This document shows positions 1 to 11,300 of a stretch of DNA of 64,000 nt, piece by piece. The stretch lies in the NCBI GenBank assembly GCA_014607495.2, contig CP053157.1, positions 8,866,001-8,930,000 of the forward strand, given 5' to 3'. The translations under genes and the position numbers were made by a program. A model generated the notes under the pieces. That model had not been told where the DNA came from and made no database searches. It was given only the letters and a program-made list of their open reading frames with translations. Within the stretch, counting starts at the first letter, position 1. Every line of letters begins with the position of its first letter. This stretch comes from Carposina sasakii (lineage: Eukaryota > Arthropoda > Insecta > Lepidoptera > Carposinidae).

Positions 1-60
1 CGTATCGATCCGTACTGACGGTCCGCATGACACTAAAAGCAGCCTTAGGAATTTTGGTGT

Positions 61-620
61 GAAAATATTTATTTATACATACATGGGTAATGGGTATACT
101 GGGCGGTGTTCCCAAAATGGCGTAGCCAAAACTGCAAGATCAGCACCCGTATGATGAATTTGGAGAGAGCGAGATGTTTCACTTTTAAGCGTCAAATCCA
201 CAGAGCTAAGTAATAACTAGACAAGGTAAGTGTTTCTGTGTTGGTGTGTAAAATGGGATTGCAAACCACTTCTATCAGCCCTAATTCACTCAGTCCTGGC
301 TTGAGAACGAGTGTCTATTCTAATTCTTAAGTCTATTTTTACATGCAAGTACATACACTTAATTTATCTAGTTATTAATAGCTCTGTGAGTTTGACGTTT
401 AAAAGTGAGACATCTCGGTCTCACCAAATTCATCATACGGGTGCAGAAAGGAGATCACACAGCAATGTATCAAACCGGGGACAGATGTAAAAAGATAAAA
501 AAAACTTACTAGCTTGTCGCCTGAGAGAATGCCCGAGTTCTTTAGTCCACTCTTACGACATGCACGGAAGGAGATGCGGCTGATGTACCCTAGTAGAGCC
601 CCACATCAGCACAGCAAAGG
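61..620. repeat. Family A dispersed repeat (interrupted)
   Basis: This is one copy of a dispersed element recognised by gttcccaaaatgg.gtagcc, aaaactgcaggatc, cacgtttagc, a tail with catgcacggaaggagatgc and ccacatcagcacag. The best full copy is 46493-46690. Other copies or pieces: 1420-1505, 18921-19010, 19433-19905, 23985-24060, 28314-28400, 36635-36770, 37596-37740 (inverted), 38370-38450, 42065-42320, 42930-43015. It has no coding capacity and looks like a SINE or other non-autonomous element of this genome. Confidence 0.65.
143..444. mobile_element. MITE with about 80-bp terminal inverted repeats
   Basis: The left arm (143-222, from gcacccgtatgatgaattt) is repeated inverted at about 365-444 (ending acgggtgc) with few mismatches; the element is about 300 bp. 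It interrupts a family A repeat, whose left part ends ...aaaactgcaagatca and whose right part resumes agaaaggagatcac. No transposase is present, so it is non-autonomous. Confidence 0.75.
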
Positions 621-820
621 AGTATTTATTTATAACTTAACCTAATTGTGCACGTATATATATCCTTACATTTACCAATCACAAAATGTTAACTGTTACT
701 GGTTAGCTGGAAGAAATCTCTGTCAGACATAAGCTCGCCTTTGTACATTATCTTTGTTAATATTATTATCTTTTATGTTTTCTGTGTGTACAATAAACAA
801 TATGAATAATTAATTCTCAG

Positions 821-996
821 GTCGAGAAAACTACACCGTAAGAGTGCAAGTAAAAGACGAAGAGACCTTCTACATTGGGAAAGAAAAGGAAGCTAAATTC
901 TACGAGAGATGGTCGACAGTCGACGTGAATGGCGTAAAAGGCACCGCTTGTGTCGAATGGCATTATAACAATGTGCAGGCAGCTAATAGAAGTTAA
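821..996 (+). CDS. Terminal exon of an unidentified protein-coding gene entering from the left
   Basis: An acceptor (taattctcag) ends at 820 and an open frame runs to a TAA at 994-996, giving 57 full codons after a split first codon. The peptide reads ...ENYTVRVQVKDEETFYIGKE, then a segment with ERWSTVDVNGVKG and VEWHYNN near the end. Coding character is suggested by the charged beta-strand-like composition and by the lack of repeats in the segment. The short pattern VNG.KG....EW.YNN recalls the C-terminal end of uncharacterised insect proteins of the DUF7064 kind, but I hold that only as a weak resemblance. The upstream exons are outside the window or hidden: bases 1-620 are repeat sequence. 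Function unknown. Confidence 0.55.
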
Positions 997-1549
997 TTGT
1001 GCACTATAGCTGGACTACAAAACCTATTGTATCAACCGATTTGCTAAGTAATCTCGAGATTAAATTGTGTATAATCTTGAGATATTGGTATATTTTGTAA
1101 TTGGCTGTTAGGCACAAAATAGGATCAGATTAATATTTACTTACTAATTTAGGTGTTTGATTTTGAGACTGTTATTCTAGCATTTAAGTTTCCGATTTTT
1201 TGCTTATACATAAATGTGTGAATGATGTAAAAAATATGTATTTTACTAGTTTATCGCTTGAGGGAACACCCCAGCCCGCCTAGCATGACCACGCATCATA
1301 TCGTATCGTCTCTATACAAAATTCAACATGGCGGCTATATTTATCATATTTTGAAAGGCTAAATGTCGATAAATCGGTTTATCATATCGTATTTCGCAGT
1401 TCATGCTACTAGAGCTAAATGCCTTAGCTGACTTTTACCACATGCACGTAAGGAGATGCCGCTGATGTATTAGCGAAGACCTGCATTAGCACAGGACACA
1501 CTTCATCTACATAGGTTACTGATCAAACCTAAGTACATATATTATGATA

Positions 1550-1831
1550 TACCGGGTGATTTTTGGTCGTCAACGTTCCCGAAAACTACGGAATCTCCTC
1601 ATCATCACGATCATTTTTCTCCATGGAAGCAATTGAAAAATTTTTTCACTACTATGATAAAACTACCATAAACACTGGACACTATAAATTTCGCCCGATC
1701 AAGAAATTAAAAAAAAATCCAAAAAAATTTACATCGTTTCCCCGCATTTTTTTTTGGCATATACTTACTTTATTTGATGTAAAGAGTACGTACCCTTCAT
1801 TAAGGGTGGCAACGAAAAAACACCTTGTATT
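1550..1831. mobile_element. Family H short element (Tc1/mariner-like ends), copy 1
   Basis: It starts accgggtgatttttggtcg and ends aacaccttgtat; a longer relative lies at 40789-41171 (starting acagggtgatttttggtcg, ending catcctgta). The shared inner parts include gttcccgaaaactacggaat and ggtggc.acgaaaaaac. The ORF inside is a by-product of A-rich sequence, not a gene. The difference in length shows internal deletion in this copy. Confidence 0.55.
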
Positions 1832-2069
1832 TTTAGACTCTTCGTAACAAAAAAAACTACACTGCTGCGCTGTCCAGCTCTATATTAGTATACAACAAAG
1901 CAAAAAGTACAAGGAAAGTATTGGAGTAATCTTTACATACATTTGAAAGCTACAATATTTACAACATATTGCTGCAAAAATATGTCACCAGCAAATAATT
2001 TATATCTGTATAAAATTGACAATAAACTGCCGTTATTACTTAGGTATATTATAAAATCTAGTTTTATAA

Positions 2070-2170
2070 AATCTAGGTTATAGCGGCTGGCACGGTTTGC
2101 AGCGGTCGTGGGTTCGATTCCCACTCGGGTGAAGATTTTTTTCCATTTTCTTTATTAATAATTTTATAAT
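2070..2170. repeat. tRNA-derived SINE fragment
   Basis: The segment agcggctggcacggtttgc, then gtgggttcgattccc, contains a good RNA polymerase III B box (GGTTCGATTCC) but no foldable tRNA cloverleaf. A related tail (gattcccattcgggtgaag, then ttttttccattttc) recurs at 17930-17990. Confidence 0.45.
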
Positions 2171-2404
2171 CTAGTTTTATTAAAATATTGTACTTTGTTA
2201 GGTTAATCTATTATATTGCAGTTCGTGGCAGGTGATGCGATAAAGTTAATGGAATCAAGTGCCACGAAACGCACTGATTTCTATGGAACTACACTAGTGC
2301 CAATTTCTGGTGTCTTTCGAGAAAAAATAGGAAACATACTGGAAAAAAACAGAATATAAACTACTATTATTTGATTATACTATACATTATTTGACTTAGG
2401 CCCG

Positions 2405-2593
2405 CCCCCTGATTACGTAAAAGCAATAGCAAAGCCGAAGCTAAGCTATAGCGAAAATTGTACAATATTCGCCTTGAAATGTCAAAGTTCCTTTAAAATT
2501 CACTTTACGTAATACGAATTTGACAAGCAATTTTTACGATTTTTGTACAATTTTCGCTATTGCTTTGCTTTTGCTAGTTAGGTAATAAGGGGG
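2405..2593. mobile_element. MITE of the gattacgtaaaagcaa family, copy 1
   Basis: The ends ccccctgattacgtaaaagc and (inverted) ...ggtaataaggggg with gctattgctttgcttttgc define terminal inverted repeats of about 60 bp. The same family has a cleaner copy at 61541-61731. Confidence 0.55.
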
Positions 2594-3049
2594 CCGATTT
2601 TTCCAATGATCAGCCTTTCTGGAGAATAAAGTTGATGTCACTATCTTGATAAAGTTTTAGATAAAGACAGCATCAACTTTATCCATCAGTTAAGCTATCT
2701 GACCAATTAGTAAAATCGACCTTTAGGGGAAACACTTATCAGCTAATATTAAATATACAGCTGAATGCAAAAAAGAGGTAAATACAATATTCAAGTATTC
2801 ACTACCTTAAAACACAAACCGTTTGCGGTAGTAATCATCATCTACCTACCCGCTCTTATACCTATATAGGTAGATTAGAATATATAAAACACATCATGCA
2901 TAAATTAAGATGTTTTAGGTTCGGTGTCCTCCTTGAGGATAAGTGACAATTGAAAAATTTAAATCCATTAAATAAACTGTTACAAGCACGTAACAAGGAT
3001 CCAAGCTACGCCATTCGACTAGATGGCGCACGCATCTAATATAAGGTTA

Positions 3050-3190
3050 CTATAGTGCGTTTCACCGTATAGTTCCGATGGATGATGGCGCTAGTTATTA
3101 TGTGTATGACCACATTTTCTGTTCCACTGTTCATACAAAAAAATGTTAGTTCCGAAATAAGGCATAGAGATTATTTTATGAAACGGATAA
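3050..3190 (+). repeat. Family K repeat, copy 1
   Basis: The segment agtgcgtttcaccgtatagt, then gatggatgatggcgctagtta, recurs inverted at 39765-39940 (gcgccatcatcc, tatacggcgaaacgcact). Shared inner text includes cacattttctgt and aaaaatgttagttccgaaat. Short dispersed element without coding capacity. Confidence 0.6.
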
Positions 3191-5742
3191 TAGCTCAATC
3201 TCCGCCGCAAACGCAAGCAACGTGTGGCCAATTAAATGATAGTGACTGATTAATATAACATATTTATAGGTATAAATGAAATGGTGGTACATGCGTCACA
3301 CTATAAAACATTATTACAAATAGGCTGTGTTATGAATGTTATGATACATGACAACGGTATCTTTATATAACTATTTCTATTTGTCTCAAATCTATATCCT
3401 AAAAGAGCAGTTGCGCACATCATCCGTAAAATATTCGACACTAAAATATTTCAGAATTCTTTATCAATGCCAATCAAATTATATTTATTATATTGATCTC
3501 CATATTGGAGATTAGAGACATAGGTGGTGACAGATTTACAGCTTCACCTCGGATAAATTTTATGTGTATTTATTGCGCAACGGCTCCAATAGTTTACAAT
3601 ACTTTTTGTTACCGCAGGATAGACTTCAGATTACAAGTATTTATTTTATGGAAGACAGATTGATAATATAAATTAGTCGACTAATTATAATTTTAATGTA
3701 AGTATATTCTGTAAGATCTTCCTTGAAATTAATCGTAGGTACTTACCTACTTACATTTTAATTTTATACTGACCGAGTTTCACACCGAAACGGTCATATA
3801 GCCATCCGTGGGGCAAGCACGAACCTCGATAGTCCGTAACGCTATCGTCCAACTCTCATATCTCATAGATTTTGCTTGCAAGTCGCTAGCGTTACGTGGC
3901 GTACAAAGGTTAATGCTTACCCTACTGAAGAATATATACAGTCATTATCTAAAAAATTATAAATTATTAGGTTAAATCGGCCCTTACGAGTTTTACGAGT
4001 ACGATAAAATAAATATACCTATAATCATCATCTATGTAGGTAAGTACCTGCTTTACCACATTACTACTACGTGGTTTCTTTAAAAACTCAAGGTTCTCAA
4101 AAAATGTAATGAAAACTAGATAATTGCCATCATGACAAATCATTATTAACTCAAAAATATGGAAATGTCTTACTTTTATTTTTGTTAATTTATGTTAAAC
4201 ATCAATTTTGCATTTTTTAAAATGTTTTATTGGAATCATAAAACACATAATTTATGAACCTATCTTAAGCGCCTATACATATACATACACGTTAACACGA
4301 AATCTGGGCTTATGCAATCCTAAGCTGCCAATAATATATGGAAAATAATATTTTTGTAACATGGAAATAATTAATAAGCACTTATGCGTCATGTATATTG
4401 GTACAAACAAAATAAATTATATACACAGATTGCGTATAAGTTTACTCATGGTATAGCTTTATACTACACCTTTTTATACTACATTTATCGTAAATTTGAC
4501 TATGTATTAGGTATCAATATAATACTCTAGTCTTGTTTGATATATTTGTATGTATTTGTCCTATATCAGTTAGAGATAATAAATAGTAGCTAGGTACCAT
4601 ATTTTTTATATTATATTAGGTTCCATAAAGAAATCCATGTATTTAAAAATGTATGTCTCCACTCTCCATGCAGAGAGAAAGTTATAATAATTATGACATA
4701 CTTACTTATTAAATTGTCGTCGACGAGTTGCTTTTTTTATGTTTTTTCGAATTTAAGTTTAAATGTGTTGTTTTATTTTAGTACCGCACATACTTTAAGT
4801 ATTTTTTATTTCAATATCCAGCATGTCACACTTGAAACTATTTAGTAGTTTATTATTTTAAAGTTTATTTTATTATTATACTTTTAAAACAGCTACATAA
4901 CAGGTTATCAACATTCTAGAACTTTCTACAGAGAAGTACATAGGTACTTACTTTAAAATCTAGCACTAATCTGCTCTACATCACTTTGTTAGTACACTGC
5001 CATTCTCAGGCAGAATACTAACATCTAGCTAGAATATTACTAACAACACAGTCGCCCCCATAGATATCATACACTCATATAGTGGGTGTCAACATGGTAA
5101 ATATCAATAATGTCATTGATTGATTATATTATAAATGTTGGATGTGCAAAGATTATTATATTGTTTTGAAACGACATTCATAAACGTTGCGATAAGCATA
5201 AATTATTATTTACCAACACCTAGCATTTTAAGGGCGACTATAAACACTACTATAACTTTTACATTGTAGTCAAATGTGGAATGGAACTTGACTAGAACGA
5301 GCAATCACAGCACATGAAAATTGAAATGTTTAAAACATTTCATGAGACGGCTTAGTCACAGTTTTATAAGGCAGGAAATATTATAGTACTGAATAGTACC
5401 TTTCACAGTTAATTTACAAGCTCAATCTTGTGTCTCAACTTCTAAACCTACAGCATAAAAATGCGCCCAGAAACGGCAAATATTTTTTTATATATTTACG
5501 ACATACAGTGTAATAAATATATAGCTGTTTTACGACAAAAAACAAGCTATATCGGTAATCGGTGATCCTACAAGTTGCAAAAATTTTTTTTTGCCAATAT
5601 CGTTGAAAGTACAACCTTTCCAGAAAAATTAATTGGAGTAAGTAGTATACTAGAATACCTATATAATATTTTTTTTTTATAACTTTGGAGAATATAGGCC
5701 GACTAGCCCAGTTATAGCCGCAGAAAAAAATGTAGGTATGTA

Positions 5743-6006
5743 TACAGGATGTAACAGAAAGGGTATGTTAAGCGAAAAGCTATGTAAATAGCCCACTATA
5801 GAGAACCTATTTCCAAAATTTGAGACTCGAAATCACATTTTTATTTTTCAAGACTGTATGAAAATTCCTCAGATATTTAAAAATTCTCCATACTATCGGG
5901 AAAAATAAACATGTGATTTCGGGTCTCAAATTTTGTGGATAGGTTCTCTACAGTGGGCTATTTACATAGCTTTTCGCTTAACATACCCTTTTTGTTACAC
6001 CCTGTA
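5743..6006. mobile_element. MITE with long inverted repeats and TA target, Tc1/mariner-like
   Basis: The ends tacaggatgtaacagaaagg and (inverted) cccttt.ttgttacaccctgta sit between TA dinucleotides, and inverted repeats of about 110 bp meet around a short centre. Partial relatives lie at 47416-47480 and 47611-47760. About 264 bp, non-autonomous. Confidence 0.75.
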
Positions 6007-6169
6007 TATTATTGAACTTTCTGTGCACATTAAGCTCATTATATTTGGTTACATAAACCGTACTTTTAAAGTTTATTTAAATTTAATGTCGGTACCTATT
6101 ATGACCACATAATATAGGTAAACATACAATAGATTATCTAAATAATATGCTGATGTATCATCATCACTA

Positions 6170-6372
6170 CATATTATAAAGCAAAGTCTGTCCGTCCCTA
6201 TGTATGCTTAGATCTTTCAAACTAGGGAACGGATTTTGATGCGGTTTTTTTAATAGATATAGTGATTCACGAGGAAGGTTTATAATGTATAACTGGGGAA
6301 GTGGGGACCCGCCCCGGTTTCGCACGAGAATAATGCACTCTCACGCGGGCGAAGCCGCGAGCGGCCGCTAGT
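6170..6372. mobile_element. Non-autonomous Helitron-like element (Lep1-type), copy 1
   Basis: It carries the moth/butterfly repeat text aactagggaacggattttga, a GC-rich hairpin (cacgcgggcgaagccgcg) and a CTAG-type end. The hairpin-then-CTAG order is as in Helitron 3' ends. Confidence 0.5.
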
Positions 6373-8381
6373 GTTGAATAATTTGATGAAATGAGTACAC
6401 ATTCTAATATACATAAGTATAGATTTAAAATTAATTATCTCACATTAGATATATATCTATTTTTATATTCATATGATTAAGCATAAACTTGGGCAAAGCA
6501 ATCATAGGCTTTCTTTACTTGCAAGTTCCTTTTGTCCAAATTAACACGAACTTACATACTCGTATATGTAATGTTAAGCTGTGGTTTCTTAAGAAAGCGG
6601 CCGTCAAATAGTGGCCGTGTAAGATTCAACATTTCACATGACGGCATCGTAAAGGCAGCTGACCTTTGATTTTACGGCCGCTATATAATGGCAAAGCTAT
6701 CCTAGGGAACCATAACTTTAGTAAGTGACAGTAATTTGTATAATATGTAAATATACACATTACATAAAAATAATACTTAAGACATTATAATTATGCTTTG
6801 GCTGACTTTAGTTTATCTACCATTTCGGTAACTTTATATTACGCAACTAAATATTTGGTTAACATTTCATAATACTGAACACAGCGACTAGATTTGTCTT
6901 TTAACGTTACCAAATGAGCAAATAAAATAATACTTATTTGGACTAACTGACTAACACAAATTTTACTTCTAACCACTTTTTAATAAAGATGAGTTAATAA
7001 AAGAAATCTATAATAACTTCTTATAAAATAGATCCTACTATTAATGAAGATAATTCCATTTTAATTCCTCTATTATAATCATATAAAATAACTTATTCTC
7101 TATAAATATGAAAAATAAATTATCCACTATGTGGGGGGCCGTGAGGAAAGCCTTTATATTATTTTGTGCCAGTCCAATAAAATAATTGTTTCTAACTAAA
7201 ACTCTACCATCCTACATTAAAATAAATAATAAATTATATACCTACTTAAAATACTATTTGGTTCATTATTACAAAATATTTGGTGTATTATTGCACTTTT
7301 AAAAAAATAATAAAATAATAATAGGCATCCATGAAATACCTAGATAAGGTATAAGTAATAATTGAATAATAAAGGAAATAAAATAAAAATATATTATTAC
7401 AATAAAGACGATAAAATATCGTATACTGACGTCAGGCCACTGGTAAATTGTTTTCTGGTAAAGATTTTTTGCTTTGCAATAATTTTTTGTCTAAACAAGG
7501 ACATCTTTGATCACAAAAGTGATTCGAACTTAAGAAAATATTAAATACTGTCATACACGATTTTTTAATATACATACAAATGAATAATAACTATTTAGTA
7601 AAAAGTTAAATAAATAATAAAATATGATAATATAAAACGAAAATTTTTAACAAATAACATTGTACATAGTACATGGCGCTCCTAGACGATCAACATACTG
7701 AATTACTTCTAATAATACTTTATTTATAATATCATTCCCTTCCCTAACCACAGTAAATTCATGCCTTTTAAAGACAAGTAATTTAGATGTTTAAAAACTA
7801 AAATATTTCTAAGCAAGCTATGAAAGCGGTGGACCAAATCATATATTTAAGTATAGTTTCAAGTGATTACTTGGAATTTCGAAAAGTTTAACAATAACCA
7901 TTTGGCAACATTTACATTGTTACAGGTGTAATATACCTACGTATAGGTAAAATAGGCCAGAGGACTGATGATTTGCTGTGAAATATCTGAGTTATCAAAC
8001 TTTACGTGACTGAAAGTAACGGAAAATATAGTAATTATCGACAAGTTCACAGGGTTGTTTGTATAAAACCTGCTATCTGGCAGGACTAAATACCTAACTT
8101 AATTTGTAACTTCTTTTCTTAACCGGTTTAGATTCTCTCTCGATAAACTTATTATTTTAAACTTGTAAATACTTTACAGGTATTTGAATTGACTTTGTTA
8201 GTGGTTTTCATTACAGGGTGCATTGACGCAATCTATTGTTGTAAGTAATTTTTTTATCCTATACACTGTAGTAGACAGTATTCTGGTTGACCGCTTTATC
8301 TCCATTTCGACCAAGCCAAAGCTTGAAATAGCATGGATAGTTGAACGTCTAGATTCCATACGCCATGTATTTCTATAACTG

Positions 8382-11300
8382 TTATTGTATGCTACATACG
8401 GCAGACGTTCCTGGCGCGTGGTCTAACAACGCGCGACGTCGTTTTATACCTTCGAGGTACACTTCTCTGTTAAACAGACCAGCTGCTAATGGTACCCTGA
8501 AAGTAAAATATCATACATCTTTATCAAGTAATATAAAATGGAAAAGTTAAGAGGCTAAAAAGATTTTTTGACGGGGCGGAGCAGGTTAAGCATCAAGCGA
8601 TATTGCAAAAAGTTTGGGACAATCCGTGTGTCATTATTTACTACTAAACCTCAAAAATAACATTGTTACTGCCGAGTCTTCATCGGCCACCATCGTCGCC
8701 GGCGCCGCCTTGTGCGAGGCGCGCGGGTCGGAGCCACCAGACGGTCAGACTACCTCAGCAAACGTAGCGGGCGCGTCTAGCCCAAATCTATATTTTACAC
8801 TAAGTGCTCAACTCATTTGTAATCTATTTTAAATACCAATATAATACCTTGCATGAAAATCTTGATGTCTAATTTGGATCTGAAAACCTACATTAAGTAC
8901 GCCCCTATAAGCGCGTACAAACATAATATTATAATGACACTCTTTATCCCTGTATTAATTATAGAAATACATGTTTCTCTACCTATTTGGAATAACCAAT
9001 GCAAGATAGGACCGCTAATTTCACGTAAATAGACTGCAAATAACTCTATCATACTCACACGTCAGTCCCCGGCCGCAGTGCTGCTGAGAACAGTCCCCAC
9101 ACTGGCTTGTGGTCGCTACTGCACACGGACTGCACCGAGTTGTACAACAAACACTTCAGGCCCGACGTTGAGGGGACGGAACTGATGCGACGGAGGCCTG
9201 ACAATTAGAGGTAGGTAGGTGAGATATATTTAACAATTAAACATTAATACAATCTTGTTTACAACTGAGATTTTATTACAAAACCGCGTCTAGTAGACAC
9301 TGTTTAAAAATGACATTGGATAAAAAACGTTTGAAAGTCTGTCAAGCTAGCTATAGTATTTTTGACGTATTTCGACTAATAGTAAGTTTGACTATTGACC
9401 AAAAAATTGGCCCTAAGCAGAAGAGCACAAGAATAAGCTTACCAGCAAAAGCGGATGTACTAGGATTGCCCGACTTGGTTTTAAATAGTATCCTATCGGT
9501 GTACGCAGGCGCTCGCTGCTTACTGGACGTGTCAAACTGTTGGCTGCCAGGGTCGTACTGAAACAGTTAAATACATACATGATAACAGAATATTAATAAT
9601 GCCTTTTACCTGCCCGCGGTAAACTCTGCTATGCTATATAATAGACAAGACATTTGTTAATAATTTCTTTATGTAAACATTAATTACTAACTACTAAACA
9701 CTGCATGACTGCTCAGCAGTTAAGCCTCAATAGGCTCAATAGACAACAGAAACTATTATAGTATAATTTCGCCACCATGAAAACTTCAAGAAATATCTGG
9801 AGGCATGGTAGTGTTGTCCTATTCTAGCTAGATTTTCCCAAAATCACCCCATACAAAAGGCCACTCTGTGAGCTATGAAACTCTTTAACTGCAGATCGAT
9901 TCACGTGATTTTTTTTAATACAATTTACCAGGATTTAACAAACTAGCTATAGCAATAATACCTTGTAAGTGGGTGGAAAGGTGATGGGCGCTTCTCTGAA
10001 GTCCCTGAATGCGGCCCCGTCCTCCAACACCGCCGTCAGTTGGTCTGCGTGAAGTAGCCCGTGTGGCAAGTTGGGGGGTAACGGGAACTGGGAATTATGT
10101 TCATGAGTAAGCTACGAAGATAAAGGCATAGATCTCAAACTTGTTTTTTTTTTCGATTATAGCAGATGTTCGACCGCCGCCGGCGAGAAAACGACTAACT
10201 ATCGGCGATTTTCTCGCTCAAGAATATACGCATCGCTGATCGCCTACTCGTTTCTATTTTATAGCTTTACTCGCTTTTCGCTCATCGTTTCCGGAGGGTC
10301 AACTGCCTTTACTAGAAAAAGGTCATATTATTTTGTCAAAAGAACAAACCTTTGTCTGTTCAATCCATCTTAAAACAGCAGCCCTCGGCTCCCCGAGTCT
10401 GAAGTTTAGGTCCCCGCACCAGAATACATAGTCAAAGTTGTTTGTCACATCTGAAATAGTAAAGAGATTTAAAAACCATGTCTGTGTATATTTAAAAAAA
10501 TAGACTACCGACGGGCGTGCACGAAGAATATCACGAGAGTAAAGGAAGCGAAAGAGGTGTTTCAGTGTAGCAAATGGAGTTGTGAACGTGATCTCTGCCT
10601 ACGCCCCCGGGAAAGGGGCGTGGTTTAATAGTATGTACTATTACTATATGTATATGGCCTCCGTAGACACTAGAGCATCGAGCAATCTAGTGCGACAGAG
10701 ATAACGCGATGCAGCCGAAAGTAGCCCTGTCTCATTTTAAACGTCGATGTGGACGTGCAATATTTATCTTTGAGTATTGTAATGCATACACGGTGAATTA
10801 AATATTGCTCCATAATAGTAAAGACTAAGACCATTGTTATCAATGAATTAGACTTACAATGGCCTGCAAAAAGCCAACTTAATGTGAGCTCTGAAGTTAT
10901 ATGGCTTCATACAAATAAAGGGTCATGTTAACTTAGTACAGTTATACAAATTATACTTATGTTAGTGTTATTACAGACAAATATGTAACTTAGGCAGGAA
11001 TCATGAATGTGTAGTATGGGCGAATGGTTATACAGAAGATAAATAAACAATAAGCATTGTTTGAGTACATATTCATAAATTGCACAGCATGAAAATAATA
11101 AGTAAAGCATGCCTGCTTTATTATTATTGATATAATTAGACTCATAGAAAAAAAAATCTTTTTAAGGTCTAATTATATTTGACAAACAATTAGCGCGGTT
11201 GGCAGTGATCCTGCCTGCTTCGCCATAAGTCCTAGATATAGTTCCTATGGTATATGAAAACTTGATGTCATATGTATAGTACCTACAACACAAGACCTTA

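Larger units (their letters stand above)
997..8381. other. Gene-poor interval left of INPP5E
   Basis: No exon with splice sites and coding character could be supported here on either strand. It holds the elements listed separately (1550-1831, 2405-2593, 3050-3190, 5743-6006, 6170-6372). The 6700-8300 part is mostly AT-rich sequence in which I see nothing definite. Confidence 0.6.

Noticed and set aside
1563..1847. 94-codon plus-strand frame
   Set aside because: Lies wholly in a family H mobile element with A-rich text.
2080..2130. Possible tRNA with GGTTCGATTCC
   Set aside because: B box only, no cloverleaf; treated as SINE sequence.
9310..9561. 83-codon plus-strand frame over INPP5E exon 8
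   Set aside because: Antisense to the conserved RAPAYTDRI exon; no independent support.
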